From Argopecten irradians (lineage: Eukaryota; Mollusca; Bivalvia; Pectinida; Pectinidae), in assembly GCF_041381155.1 (NCBI RefSeq), contig NC_091138.1, positions 37,751,604 through 37,815,603 on the forward strand: a stretch of 64,000 bases of DNA, given 5' to 3'. The notes beneath the pieces were generated by a model that worked only from the letters and a program-made list of their open reading frames with translations, had not been told where the DNA came from and made no database searches. The translations under genes and the position numbers were made by a program. Each line of letters starts with the position of its first letter. The first letter of the stretch is position 1. Of this stretch, positions 28,401-40,351 are shown in pieces.

Positions 28401-31400
28401 GCAGTTGATTATCACAATAAATAACATCACTGACCCCATCAGCTATATCGGTCACTTTACACGAGAAACACGTGCTGTATTTATTTTGGTATCAAACGAA
28501 TCACCCCAAATTGCATATATATATTGTATGTTGTATCTAGTTAGCTTGTTACAGGACTTCGTACATCTTTAAGATCCTTTATAAATACAATAGTTACAGA
28601 TCCAATAATGTGGAGCAATTTTTTACTTGTACAATAATATGCTATTTTCATTGAAGCAAACTTCCGCGCTGACTTAACGATTTATTTTCAGTCGATACTG
28701 TACTTGTAATTCCTCATGGGCATGGATAAATATCCAAATATGGCTTACCCCTTAAAAACTAGTGGTATGGATATAAAATTAGATTAACGGTCTTGGGGTC
28801 GGATCAGAAACGAATCTTATTTAGTCAATAGATCGCCAATCACGACTTTTGTCGCACAACAAAGCCATCGTTGATTAGGACATTCTGTGATGATTGACAG
28901 CGAGCGGAATATCAGAACAAGGGATGGTTCGAAACCATAATGAACTCTATACACTTAATAAGCATCGCTCATCGATTTATCGTCTCCCAAGGCCTGCTTA
29001 TTGTACAATTAGTCGCCATTACGACAACAGCAATACAATATATTATCTACAAGTGACATCTCTCTATCGTAACATTTGTCTTAATTGTCGTGTTAAATAA
29101 TTATGTCTTTATTTATTGATGCCGGCATTGTAACTTCAAAGATCGGTCAATGACCGGCATAATGGGCGGGCAATGAGGTCAAAGGTCATACACCAACACC
29201 ATGCGTACCTAGAATAATGGACAACATTCTATACTAAATGTATATGCTTTTATGCCACAACATATCGCATACCATTAAAAAATAAACGCTTCCGTGACGC
29301 TGCACGCGCAAAACATAAACCACCTGTTACCTGCCAAACCTTGGAGCACGTGCCGAACGAGACCAAATGTGTTTTATTGTGTTGACGGATACAAGAGGGA
29401 GGGCGTCTGGAGTCGTGGGCGGAAGGGAAGCACCTTGTTTACGTGTCTACGGAAACTCAGATCTACTGGAAATGTGATTAGATAAAAATGGCACATTCCG
29501 TACTTTAAATAAACGGTAAACCCAACTCATTACAATTACACACAATAACGAGAGAGCATTCTGACTTTCATGTTCTGATCACGTGGTTCATTTGTTTGTT
29601 CACTAGACAGAACGAGCAGCAGAGTCGAACGACTTCCGGGAAACGGTCTTGTAGTAATGTGTGTAGCTCCTGTGAAGTCAATGCAATCTGTAATGCTAAT
29701 ACCACGTACTTGTCTTAAACAAGGTAAATATGCTCATCAAAGTCGAAACAATTCCTCGACCGAACGAAGAGAAGTTTCCGGTGTTACTAACCTGACCTAG
29801 CGGTTTCTGACCCAGTCTGCACACTTACCCTTCATAGCTCACCGCAATCCAAAGAACAAGTCTATCGTAAGACGGCCAAGTCTTATGATAATACGTGTCC
29901 ATTTGATTTTGAGCGCCTTTACAAAAGTACCCTGAATAGAAAAAGTATTGCAGTCTATTCATTGGATCGGTTTTGAGGTGGGGTTTTTTTGGTCAAAGTG
30001 AGTCGACCTTGGATCGTATTTGCTTATAAACGTCAATTACCTGTCCTTCAAGTAGCGGACAAGTAAGCATAAGATAATATTATGGTATATGGGGTCACAG
30101 GCACATGGGAATTTGTTACCGACTGTATGTAATAACTAGCTCCCTTATCCCCTCCAATAAAGTTGAAGGATACCGTATTTACCTCAACACAGGCACGTGG
30201 GAATTAATACCATTATTAGTTACACTAGGGGTCTATTATAGAATTGTAAAATCACTAGAATCATATCTCTCTGATGCTGTGTATCCTTCATAACGTCTAA
30301 GAATGTTCCTCCAAATATTTGTAAAATGTAATAAGTTCCCAGGTTCCTGTAATTGCGAAATCGTACCACGTGGTCAGAGAAGAACATAGTCACGAGCCGT
30401 AACATATCCGTGCTTGATCGATGTGTCATCTCCGAATTACCGAGTTATCGATAAATATGATTAATGAAACTTCAAATGTGAAATGTGGTAGCATCGAAAC
30501 ATTATCTTTGTTTGTCACTCTCTCTCTACTTCTGAAAATCAATGACGACTTCCCGGAATAAGTTTGTTCACATATGAATATTTCAGCAGTAGCGACTCCA
30601 TCGGCACGCTAGAATCCGCCATCGATAGCCAAGACCTTACTCGCCAGTATATTGATGATATTCACCAAGTTATAAATAAAAACACTGACCACGCGACCTA
30701 GCGGATATACCCGACATTCCTCATACATATTCATGACCGTTTCGATAAATAACACTCGCCGTTCGCCTCAGCATCTCGTAACCGTTTGAAGTGACTGAGC
30801 ACCATTATCGGTTAATCGTGATGTTTATATTTGGTATTATATGGAATACTTTCACGTGTCTTTACGTATCCATTAATGATCGACGCACGTGCCACGCAGG
30901 TTAATGGAGCTACCGTGTACAACAATAAAATATCTCCGTATAGAGGAAAAAGTACAAGCAAACATGTCCGAATCGATAGCTTTCGTCTTTATCGGAACAC
31001 TGTCACTTAGAAGTGGGCATTTCCTGTATAGACCGCTTGTTTCGGTAATAATATTTCTGTATGACACAGGGATTCGGCACCATTTCACCGGTTTCGTACC
31101 AAATTACTTCCAAAGTCTATAAAAAGAACTTATTACTCCGTTGCACTGTGCATTTCAATGTTCACAACAAGCACTGATAATGCTTCAAGATGTTGGTGCC
31201 TATTTTATTTTTATTTTACTACATAGTTTTACTTACATGTAAATCAATATAACCAGGATAATAATAGATATGTTCTAAAATACTGTTAAGTCTCCGACAT
31301 TGTCAAGTCTCTGTGACACGATTCTACAGATACAGCAAGATTATGTCCTATACATGGTATCCCAGGTGTTGGGATTTCCGTGATAAATGATTGTTATGCC

Positions 31401-33912
31401 GTATAAGTTCTACAACAATATATATGCATTGAAATCAACCTTTAAACTATTATTTCATGAAATGTACAGATCGAGTAAACTAAAGCTAAGTCACTGGTTT
31501 ACACCAAAGTCTGCGTTTGTTTGATCACGTAGACAAATCACGACTTCAACCTTTTGGAACACGATAATGTCAGCCACCTATATTTAACCTTTAAATGTGT
31601 AAAATTATCTTCTTTAATTATCAGTAACCCCGTTTTTGTACAATTAAAACTTTGAGTCTCTTGACATCGTTTTAGTGTAGTATTTGCAGCCGACACGTGC
31701 GTAAGCACGAGCACGTATAAGAACATCGCTTGTATGTTTGTGTGATCGAAAGCCTGACTTCACATTTTATCGATATGTTTTGTATGTGTGTGCAGTAAAA
31801 ATGTAAGCTATTTGATGCCTCTATTACCTATGGATGCTATATGGAGCGGGGGCCCGAGAGCTCCGTGTCATACCAATTAGGGTAGTTTATATTTTCATTT
31901 AATATCAAACTCTTATATTAGTGTGTATATATATAGACTGGCATTACTTTGGTCTATCGCGTTATACGTGCTTGATACATCATTTGATTTCCGGGTGTAT
32001 CAACGTTAACCAACCGGCTGTCATTTCAATATTCGTAATACATTCCCGTGGTGATTAGTTCGGCCAAAGACTTTTTAAAGTCCTTGGTTCATTGGCGGTA
32101 ATGACGTGTATCGAGTTACCATTTTGATTAAAGGGACAATTCACTCAGGCTAATTCTTTTACATAACCAAGAAGCAAAATATGGCATAAATGTATTGTTC
32201 TACATTTATTATGAAACATATAACATAAGATATTGACAAATTTCAAGTCATTATTTAGTATTTTAATTGATACCGTTGTAATTACAAATCGTTGATCAAT
32301 ACGATTAAGCAGGTACAATATGTACGCTGTACCCATACCCGAGCCAAAGTCACGCACGTTAAACAAATGAACTACATAACCACTGTGGAGGTGATGTAAT
32401 GATTTTCTGGGCAAAACAATTCACCTAATAAGGTAAACACACTTCTGTCAGAGCGATTTGAGCAGTTCTAGACAAAAGTAGCATTACTCTACGAGCAAGG
32501 GACTGGGTTCGGCATACAAGATATTCGACCACAATGTGTAATGGCGGACAGCGAGTGAGTTTGAACATTTCACACGCGTTTCACCACCATGGGATTTTCT
32601 GACATATCACAGTAAAACCGACTGATCTAATTTCCATTAGAACTGGGGGTTTTCCGATATATATACAAATTTTAATGTTCTCTTAGAATGAATTGTCCCT
32701 TTAATATATCGTTTAGGTAAATGAGCCCACCTTTGGGATAGGGCTATCTATATTAATGAACTCACCTGCGACATATTGATGTCTTGTTGATTAATTAACT
32801 CACCTATCAAGCACGAGCTCCTCAAGTTGACTGAGATCGCAGGCAATATACTCTAGTGAAGCGTCCGTAACACGCGGACACCATGACAGATCTAGCGACC
32901 GTAGCTTACGTAGATTCTCAGCAATAAGTTCTACTCCGTCGTCTGTAATTTTACTACATCCCGACAGACTGAGGACGGTTAGGTTCGGTAAGGAATGTAC
33001 TATATTAACTATCCCATGGTTTGTTATTTCCCAACAGGAATGGAGTCTCAATAAAGACAAACTGTAACTCTGTTTGGCACTGAAAAACGCCAAAGCGGCG
33101 TCAGTCACATGGTACGCTTGTAAATTCAACTCGTACAACGACGGAAGCAACTGGGCAATGGCGCCGACCGTATCGTCGGCCACATTGATACAGTCGTTTA
33201 TCGTCAACGAGACTATTTTGGAGTTAAGACATGACCACAGTCCTGTTTCTGTTAGTTCATTGCACCCTGATAGTTCGAGTCGATATATACAAGGCATCCT
33301 TTTGAATAGTTGCTCCATCCCAGTGTCCGTAACATTGGAACAACGTAATCCTACAGAACGTAGCTGCTTTTTACACGTGGAAAAATGGTTGACAAAGTCA
33401 ACCAGGTCATCGTCTGTAGCTCCAAATAAACATATGGTGTCAAAACTCCTCAATTGAAGGCTCTCGTAGAAGATCCGTCTCATGTCTTCCTCGCGACTCA
33501 GGTCGCGACAGGATATGATCGGGATGACATCCAACCAAAATCGGGGATGATATAGGATGGCTTTCCACGTTAGACACACCTGTGACAGCACACCCCTCTC
33601 TTCGGCTGAAAAATACATGAAAAATTTCGACAAGAACCTCTCGTACATGAATAAATCATGTATCGTTTCGGGTTGATGCCTTCCGAACAAACTCCGGATT
33701 TTTCTGGCAATGAGTGGTTTGGGGGATCGGACTACCCTGGCACTCATCGCACCTCCATTGGCTATCCTCGTCTGACCTGCTGTTTCTCTCGCTGATACCG
33801 TTGTTTGTTGTTGTTGTTGTTGTTGTCCCTGCTGGTTCTGTTGTTCCCTGTTAAATCGAAGTCCTCTGATACCGTTAGATATTTCCATATAAGCCCTACG
33901 AATTGTAGACAT
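16253..33912 (-). CDS. FBXL16: F-box/LRR-repeat protein 16 (whole gene, three coding exons)
   Basis: Joining 33912-32804, 20091-19943 and 16401-16253 gives a 468-residue protein; human FBXL16 has 479. The start ATG at 33912 is preceded in frame by TGA 12 bases upstream. Residues ~20-36 are Gln-rich, ~88-125 form the F-box-like region ([19 protein letters not shown], then FW), and from ~170 to the end run leucine-rich repeats such as [31 protein letters not shown] and [16 protein letters not shown], close to the vertebrate protein. In vertebrates FBXL16 is neural-enriched, assembles poorly into SCF ligases, and has been tied to PP2A-B55 and to c-Myc stabilisation; its role here is inferred. 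Both introns keep phase: AG|G after exon 1 and G|GT after exon 2. They are 12.7 kb and 3.5 kb and hold several transposons. Confidence 0.96.
16402..18667 (-). other. FBXL16 intron 2, distal part
   Basis: Intron sequence between exons 3 and 2. Nothing recognisable was found apart from ordinary AT-rich DNA; open frames such as 17359-17637 and 18016-18339 have no similarity to known proteins. A cluster of CACGTGAA-type words lies at 18580-18665, next to the repeat element that follows. Confidence 0.5.
18668..19892. mobile_element. Inverted-repeat element with subterminal tandem units
   Basis: Both ends carry the same ~36-bp inverted sequence, starting ATGTGTACCGTGACACCTCA on the left. At the right end a 53-bp unit (CGCGTGTACAAGGTGTCACG, then TACACATTTTTCAGGCACAA) is repeated about six times from 19590; the left end has about two related units. 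A short hairpin (GTAGCTCTGACGACG / CGTCGTTCAGAGCTAC) lies at 19510-19570. No coding capacity and no clear target duplication. It sits 50 bp past the FBXL16 exon 2 donor, inside intron 2. Confidence 0.7.
19943..20091 (-). CDS. FBXL16: FBXL16 coding exon 2
   Basis: A 149-bp exon too small to stand out as an open frame. Its acceptor is CAACAG|GTGTTCC and its donor CTTGCAG|GTTTGT. It reads [16 protein letters not shown], then [16 protein letters not shown] and NLRVLSLAG, aligning with the human segment RCVRITDTGLSYLSTM...LRWCCQVQDFGLKH. It restores one leucine-rich repeat and part of the next. Confidence 0.95.
20092..21382. other. FBXL16 intron 1, proximal part
   Basis: Unique-looking intron DNA upstream (on the minus strand) of exon 2. 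No gene, RNA or repeat is recognised. Confidence 0.45.
21383..22916. mobile_element. Non-autonomous element with 33-bp TIRs and TTA duplication
   Basis: Starts GGCCATAGTTGTGTTTTTTT and ends with its reverse complement, flanked by TTA on both sides (21380-21382 and 22917-22919). A 3-bp TTA duplication with GG-starting termini fits PIF/Harbinger elements. The 1.5-kb interior shows no transposase and the small open frames in it are unconvincing. It lies in FBXL16 intron 1. Confidence 0.6.
23264..23584. mobile_element. TIR element, family M1, copy 2
   Basis: Best-preserved copy of the family. Its ends are CATCCTCGATACTCCAGGGG and the reverse complement at the right, flanked by a perfect 9-bp duplication CATGCAAGT (23255-23263 and 23585-23593). 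The 321-bp interior has no coding capacity. It lies in FBXL16 intron 1. The 9-bp duplication supports Mutator-like mobilisation. Confidence 0.88.
23585..32127. other. FBXL16 intron 1, main body
   Basis: About 8.5 kb of intron with no recognised gene. It holds a short degenerate tandem repeat at 25770-25985 (unit ~60 bp, AATACCAACAAGAACGA plus TTGAACAATTAATGCTT, about four copies). The open frames scattered here (for example 24763-25005, 29294-29485, 30889-31122) lack similarity to known proteins and have no supporting splice context. Confidence 0.55.
25770..25985. repeat. Short degenerate tandem repeat, ~60 bp unit
   Basis: About four imperfect copies of a unit containing AATACCAACAAGAACGA, CTATATTGAA and ATTAATGCTTG, with spacer differences between copies. 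It lies within FBXL16 intron 1. No function is suggested. Confidence 0.75.
32128..32704. mobile_element. TTAA-flanked MITE
   Basis: Inverted ends AGGGACAATTCACT and the right-hand AATGAATTGTCCCT are flanked by TTAA at 32128-32131 and 32701-32704. The 569-bp interior is non-coding. It sits 100 bp inside FBXL16 intron 1, just past the exon 1 donor. The TTAA duplication fits piggyBac-like integration. Confidence 0.75.
32804..33912 (-). CDS. FBXL16: FBXL16 coding exon 1
   Basis: Encodes residues 1-369 plus two bases of the Arg codon in LVLDR. The donor is GATAG|GTGAGT on the minus strand. It holds the Gln-rich N-terminus, the F-box-like segment and most leucine-rich repeats. The ATG sits in GTCATGTCTAC. 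No upstream 5' UTR exon could be identified. Confidence 0.95.
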
Positions 33913-35830
33913 GACTAGTCACAAGGCAATGGTTGTCAATGCTGACTCCTGGTGGAGCCGACCACAGCTCCTAACAGCTTGTGATTATCGGCGAGAACTA
34001 GATCTGTACTTTGAAGCATTTTGTATCACGGACATTTCATTCACATGCACGGGATATGTATCGACCGGTGGCTGCACGGCCCGTGGGGTTCACCTTACCA
34101 CCAGGATCATCGGCAGTGTGGTCGTACACACTCACACCAACACATCTTATTATTCTCAGTCATTTTGTTTATCGTGAACTCATGTACCAAAACTGCATTA
34201 TACTAACATGCCACACACGATCATGTTTCACAGTGTATCCGATAAAAACCGGGAGTAGAAGAATACCAATAGGATCGATCAATAAATTGACAGAGGTACA
34301 CATACGCAGTATCCCTACGGATGCTAAATTGTACTAGGTCCAAAAGTCCTTATAGAAATAAACTAAGTCATCTTCCAATTGGGTCACACAGACTAACCAT
34401 AGGTGAGCTTAGGTATGTAACCGTCTCACAAAAGCCGAGCAGATGTCGTTCCAGCAGCTGAATGATAGGTCATTGTTTCACAATGAAAAGCACGCGCACA
34501 CCACTGGGGCCGTGCTGCACGTTCGCTAGTCTAGCTGCTACTGTCGCCTAGTCAACAGTACCAAAACCATACACTACAGCAAGCTCGACATACAATCAAT
34601 ATGCTTCTATTTTCATAGTCATTAATTATTAGCGTACTGATAGACGAGAATGGCTGTATTTTATACAGTTTTCTATTAACCTAGAAAATAACAACTGGGC
34701 CATGTAAAGGAGTAATGTGTCGTAATCTGTTTTTGAAAAAAAAATGTTTGTTCAAACAGAATATTAGTTTTCTCAAGTCTGTGACTGTGGCGGTAGGTAA
34801 ATAGCTCGCTAGTATCACAAGCTATCTCCCTGTAGCATCATTAGTGTTGTCTTACTCACGGCTGCCGTTAAATAGCACATGTATCCAATCGATCGCACCG
34901 ACCTTTGTCTGAAATATCTGGCTTTAGTCTACTACAAATCGTGTTAAAACAGGTTAACATTTAATCTTTAATTAGCATATATCCACACAAACAAATTCAT
35001 ATTCATTCCACACAGTGATGGATGATTTTTGTTTGTTTGATCTACATAAGATGTTAGAACTTTCATATTTTACACACTGTAATTAAATTACAGATTTCTG
35101 TTATCTTGAAATATATTTCATTTTATTAACTTCCATATGTTTGTATCACCTGTATATGATAGAAAATAATCCCATTAAATTAAGTTGTTTCTTACTACAT
35201 TCTCCGCCTTTATAATTTAAAACACGGTTAATAACGATAATATACATTTGTAAATCTTGATCATCAGCCTATGCAGTCTATCTATACTGGCAGACAAGGT
35301 GTGATGTTATCACCTTCATTGTCGTGCTGCCTTCCTGGTACCGGGTTCTATAATTGCTCGATGGAATTCAAATACTAGATTTAAAAATAACCATGATACA
35401 AAGACCAATTTCAATTTAATTGATTATTTTCATAATTTATAGCCAGGTTGAGTCTATACGTGTTGGCGTCGATGGTGCCACTCGAACGGAGTAGCGAGTA
35501 TAGTTTGTCCTAATATGTAAAGTCAAAGTATTGCAAATCTAAGATAGCATATATATACATATGTTTTAATGGTAAGAACAACGCATTATGAACTAATAAT
35601 ATAATTATTTGTTCAAGCATGACGGAGATTCGACCATCTGTGATGTGGTAACAACGTTGATAACAGCTAATGGCAATAAAAAAACAATTAACATGACATT
35701 ATATAATATACGATGTACCATATAAAAAACAACTTGCCATCATTAACGTGAAAATATCTAATTAATAAGAGATATTTGTGAACAAAGAAGTAAATGCATC
35801 TCCTTTATTGAATAACGGTTTAGAAAATGA
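33913..35830. other. Upstream region of FBXL16
   Basis: Should contain the FBXL16 promoter and 5' UTR, read leftward. No CpG-rich island, clear TATA box or upstream exon can be pinned down. The plus-strand open frames at 33911-34337 are chance frames next to the gene start. Confidence 0.4.
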
Positions 35831-36119
35831 CAACCTTGATATTTCATCGCTTACTTTCACTATCGTAATATCCACCCCTGTCATAGCAAAACTGAAGGCT
35901 CTATGTGCAGCATCAGTGGAGCAGGTAGTATGGTACTGTGCTGTACATCGATATAATGGGAAAACGGTGCATTGTTGGGCGTCCCTCTCTCTAATATCCA
36001 AATGAAATCTCTGTATGCCTGTGTGACTGGTCAGTTTTTCTCGTGAAATGCTTTCAGTTTTACTACGATTTAGTCCAGGGCTGGGTACAATGATAGTATT
36101 CCCTGGAATATCGAGAATG
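35831..36119. mobile_element. TIR element, family M1, copy 3 (decayed)
   Basis: Shares with copies 1 and 2 the inner arms AGCAAAACTGAAGG and CAGTTTTACTACG and the ends around CCCTGGAATATCGAGAATG. The left terminus is eroded and no target duplication can be seen. It is shorter (289 bp) and more diverged than the other two. Confidence 0.65.
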
Positions 36120-37029
36120 TAAAAATGGGGACCAATGGCGACACCTTGGTGTACAACTTGGATTTTTCATACATATCATACTTGAACTCTGGATCAATTG
36201 AGCTGATTATTGAGTACATTGGTACTATGATTATTCGATGAATTATGGTGGCGACTATAGGACCATCTCGCGTTGTTTGTATCTATTTGTGATCTATATA
36301 TATATCTGTCAAGGGAATCAACGCTTATCCGACGTTTGAGATTTAAACGATAGTCGCCGTCATGTAAAGCTTAAACTATACAGTAAATCCAGTCAGTCAA
36401 GAAATCTGAAGTTTAGAAATTATTTCAGGAATCAGGACAAAAATTACTGGAACCATAATAATCATTACTATTAATGAAACAAATCCCCATCACTCGAAGG
36501 CAAGCTGTCATAAAAATATCAAGGAGTATCCAAATTACAAAGTACACCTGGCAATTTCTATTGTGTCGGACCCAGATAGTTCTCATTCGATTGACCGTTG
36601 TAAACTCTCGGACATGTACACTTGTCACCACAGTTACAATAATCAAGTTATGTTGAATGCTATATGTCAAATGTTCATACTATCCCATTTGCGCAATGCG
36701 AATTACCATCAATGAATATGATACTCTCAGATGCACTTTGGGTGTACGTGGCACACACATTTAATTGTCTCGTGAGCGCTTGCTGACCTTCACACAATAT
36801 GTTCCCCTTTGGTAAACCTGGCAACATTGACCGATGACTTCCATATAGCATATCGATTTGAAGCGTTATTGAAATATATGATTTAATTATTGTTGATTGA
36901 AGCGTAACGGTTTGCATGTTGATTGTTTTTGAGTAATGATATTAATGAGAATTTGTTACTCACTTAAAACGGTTAATTGTATATTCCTTAAGTTATTAAC
37001 TATATTTCTAATTATAACATGGTTGGTTG
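36120..37029. other. Intergenic, nothing recognised
   Basis: AT-rich sequence with no gene or clear repeat. Open frames on both strands at 36425-36670 and 36675-36917 have no recognisable similarity. Confidence 0.5.
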
Positions 37030-37292
37030 TAACCATTACCACTATTGAAAATTTTGAGCTTTTTGTTTTTCTTTAAGATAAAATATTAAAAATAATTAAT
37101 TGCTTCCCGAAAAAAAATCTTTGGCACTTTGTCCTATATAGAATGAAGTACTGATTGCGCATGCACCAAGAGTAAATTATTTATTTTAAATGAAATTTTG
37201 TTTTAATTAGACACTATACACACGATTAAACATCAGTTATTGTTCAAATGATGGGTATCGTTTATGCTTTGTCGGCGTTGGAGCATCTTTAA
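37030..37292. mobile_element. Truncated MITE related to 53447-53807
   Basis: The right end reads GTCGGCGTTGGAGCATCT followed by TTAA. Read in reverse it aligns over about 260 bp with the element at 53447-53807, including GGTGCATGCGCAATCAGTAC and GCAATTAATTATTTTT. The other terminus is missing, so this copy appears truncated. Confidence 0.7.
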
Positions 37293-39264
37293 ACGAAATA
37301 AAAGTTGTAGTGAAAATCTTATTTTTTATTTATTTATTTTTTTTTTTTTCGATTTCGAGGATATTCGTATTCCTTGTATTATAGAACTTTCTGAAAAAGT
37401 ATATGATTCTGGATTTTCCCCGGAAGTGTGGTTACGTTTAAGTTATACCATATCTATAATAAGTATGGTGATAATAATGATACATGTAATTACAGGGAAA
37501 TAACTTCGCTTACTTACATGGGAATATGATTGACATCAGTTCTGAAAAGACGACTTTTAAAATGGAATAAAGATGATTATATTGTTGTCGACGCTCAGTT
37601 TGGTTTTGAAAAGACAGCATGTTCAATTCAGAGATTTAAATAGTAATTATATTTAGATCTCTGTTCAAATGTACTTGAAGTGATTTTTGTTCTCCAAACG
37701 TTAATCAAAAGAAAAATAAATATGATTCCATGCAGAGTTATTGAAAATCATAAAATCATTGTATGATAATGTGACTTCTTGTGATAAGTACTATGGTCAT
37801 ATAGACTCTTATCAGATTATTTCCGTAACAAAATTAGGCTCTTTTAAGGCGAAATACTGTCGCCGATTTTGCATAGTCTATTTATTTTGTGAATGATTAT
37901 GAAATCAATTTCATAAATGAAAATTGTCCTTCTATATTGAATAACGTATGATCACCATAGTTGTACTATTCTGTTCTTTTAGCCAAATCGCCAATTGCTC
38001 TAAAATCCTTGTTAAATGCTTTACTAATCATGATAAATGGAAATACATTTAATATGAAAAAGAAGATGTAAAATGGTACTATAACAAAAACGAATTGAAA
38101 TTGTGACTAAATTTAACTATCAAAGAATGTTGTTTAATCTCAATATTGGGTAGCCATGCTCCTATTACTTAACATGCATAGGGCCTAAATGGATGATGAC
38201 AATTTTGATCAAATTGTAAAATTGTACGTATGACATGTAGATGTAACGTTAGTTATAACGCTCAGAACGATTTTATTTAATTTTATTTTCAACGTTCATA
38301 AAGATTTTATTTTATTTTTTAAAACCAACATTTATCAATTAAAAATATAAACATTATCATAATTCCGACTCTTATATATTTATAAACGAAGCGGTTCATT
38401 TCGTTCAGTTTTTTTAATCCCACTTTTTCACATATCTAACAGTTATGTATTTTTATTTCTAATGTACTGTAGGGGAAATAATACGTACAATGAATTTGTT
38501 TTTATTTTTACTAGTGTAACAATGCTTGTAATATTTGATGAATCGTACCTACACACAAGCTGTTGGTGGCCGTGCATGGGTAGGCATGCTTCGGCATTTG
38601 ACAGAGTGTCCCTGTCTGCCGAACTAGGAAAGAAGAGTTGCTCCCCTTTGTATAACTCTTCCATAATGGCAATCAACTGCAGGTTTGTTTTGAGCAAAAC
38701 GTTTATCGTGTTTTGTAACTGACATCAACCCTCATACATCTCGAAAATAATTTCATATTTATAATTGTAAAATAAACATTTTAGTTTGGGTTGTTTAGAC
38801 ATCAAATTAAAATCACCATAACATTATTTGAAGATTGGGTCAAACGCCGCCAAATTCAAATCTCGAAAACTGTCGAAAGCCGAAAGGACCCTAGGCCTAT
38901 AATCTCTCTCTATATATATGTCAGGGTAGTTAGACATCCATATACCAAACTTTAGCGGGCTCGTTAAGAATGAACATTCTATATGTATCGAGAGAACACT
39001 GTCTCCCCTTTAGATCTGCTCGTGTAATAAATTGACGTGCATATTACCCCCCCCCCTTCCCAATCCTCCACCGAAATTTGAAAAATAATCGTTTCGTCTA
39101 ATTTCAAAACTTATAACGCGGTGCTGACACAGGGATCAGAGATCTATTCTGATAACATCTTTAAGCACAGATCTAGACTGAACAACTACTGGAAGAACTA
39201 CATCCTGAAATTTCAACAATCAACCTAGTGCAACTACTGATATATGTAACAGGAGAGGAGAAAA
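37293..39264. other. Intergenic, nothing recognised
   Basis: AT-rich DNA without identifiable genes. It contains homopolymer tracts (T run near 37340, C run near 39049). The open frames at 38443-38722 on both strands are mirror-image chance frames. Confidence 0.5.
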
Positions 39265-39270
39265 TGTAGC

Positions 39271-39342
39271 GGCCAGACCGGGATTCGAACCCGGGACCCT
39301 CAGAATACTAGCCGAGTGCTCTACCGACGGAGCTACCTGGTC
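39271..39342 (-). tRNA. tRNA-like sequence, probably a tRNA-derived element
   Basis: On the minus strand it has an A box (TAGCTCCGTCGG), a perfect B box (GGTTCGAATCC), a 5-bp T stem (CCGGG/CCCGG) and a D stem (GCTC/GAGC). The acceptor stem has one mismatch and one G-T pair. The anticodon loop CTAGTATT has 8 nt rather than 7 (nominal anticodon AGT, Thr). TGTAGCGG at 39265 and CCGCTACA ending at 39374 form short inverted flanks. The extra loop base and flanks make a tRNA-derived repeat or pseudogene more likely than a working tRNA. Confidence 0.55.
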
Positions 39343-39540
39343 ACCGATGATCGACCCAGTCCAATCCCGCTACATATATATATCTTACTAGAAACTAGGA
39401 ATACTATTATATATACATATACTAACGCAATCACACATATATTTTTTAACCATTTATGTAAATATTACCATATATCTATATAAGCCAAATATGGCTTTCC
39501 AATGACGTTGGACTGATATATGTGTATATACTGATCACTG

Positions 39541-40120
39541 TAGCCCGAGATACTCTGGCCCTGACACCAGACTTAGACATTATGACAGATAAATGTCTGG
39601 TTTAATAGGACCAGAACGCACTGCTATATCAAAATGTGGAATAAGCAGACACCTTTTTCGTATCAGGCCAGGTCATCTCCGATTCAGACTGACCACCAAG
39701 AAGCACCACTAACCTTAGCCTATTCAACATGTGAATATTATATCTACCCAAATATAGCAATCTGTCGAGATTATAAAGATGATTTTGCATACTACGAGAA
39801 AATGGCAACAACGAGGGAAATTTAAATTTGCGGAAAAGAAACTACTGTGTTGACACAATAGAACGTGCTTGCGTGATGAAATGGATGGCTATATGAGTAG
39901 ATAAATTATTCATTTGTTGAAAAGACCAAGGTAAGTAGCGATTCTCGGTGGTAATATTTTGTAAGTAGTCTGAATCGGAGATGACCTGGCCTGATACCAA
40001 ACGATGTCGGCTTATTCAACGTTTTGATATAGCAGCGAGCTCTGGCCCTAAACCAGACATCTTCATGTATCTGTCATAATATCTAAGTCTGGTGTCAGGG
40101 CCAGAGTGTCTCGGGCTATA
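39541..40120. mobile_element. Foldback element with 9-bp target duplication
   Basis: Two arms of ~150 bp are inverted copies of each other: TAGCCCGAGATACTCTGGCC on the left, its near reverse complement on the right, and inside them GGCCAGGTCATCTCCGATTC. TGATCACTG flanks both sides (39532-39540 and 40121-40129). The spacer of about 280 bp has no coding capacity. The duplication length suggests a Mutator-like mobiliser; the termini differ from family M1. Confidence 0.82.
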
Positions 40121-40247
40121 TGATCACTGTAACTCAAAATACACAACAATGTTTATTATACCTCACTTTTATTTAGAATGTTCTGATTGGATTAAACTTG
40201 ATCACATGACATTGAATAAGTTAGATGTTTCCCCGGAATTGGAAGGC

Positions 40248-40351
40248 GAGGGAAATAACCCCAGGGAAATAACCCCCGAGGGAAATAACCCCAGGGAAAT
40301 AACCCCCGAGGGAAATAACCCCAGGGAAATAACCCCAGGGAAATAACCCCG
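40248..40351. repeat. Short array of GGGAAATAACCCC units
   Basis: Seven copies of GGGAAATAACCCC separated alternately by AG and CGAG (15-bp steps in pairs). Each unit is nearly self-complementary at its ends (GGG...CCC). It lies about 400 bp upstream of TMEM11. Confidence 0.9.

Noticed and set aside
33074-33457. 127-codon plus-strand frame
   Set aside because: Antisense shadow of FBXL16 exon 1; no independent similarity.
39271-39342. Functional tRNA-Thr gene
   Set aside because: The anticodon loop has eight bases and the acceptor stem is imperfect, so it is listed only as tRNA-like.
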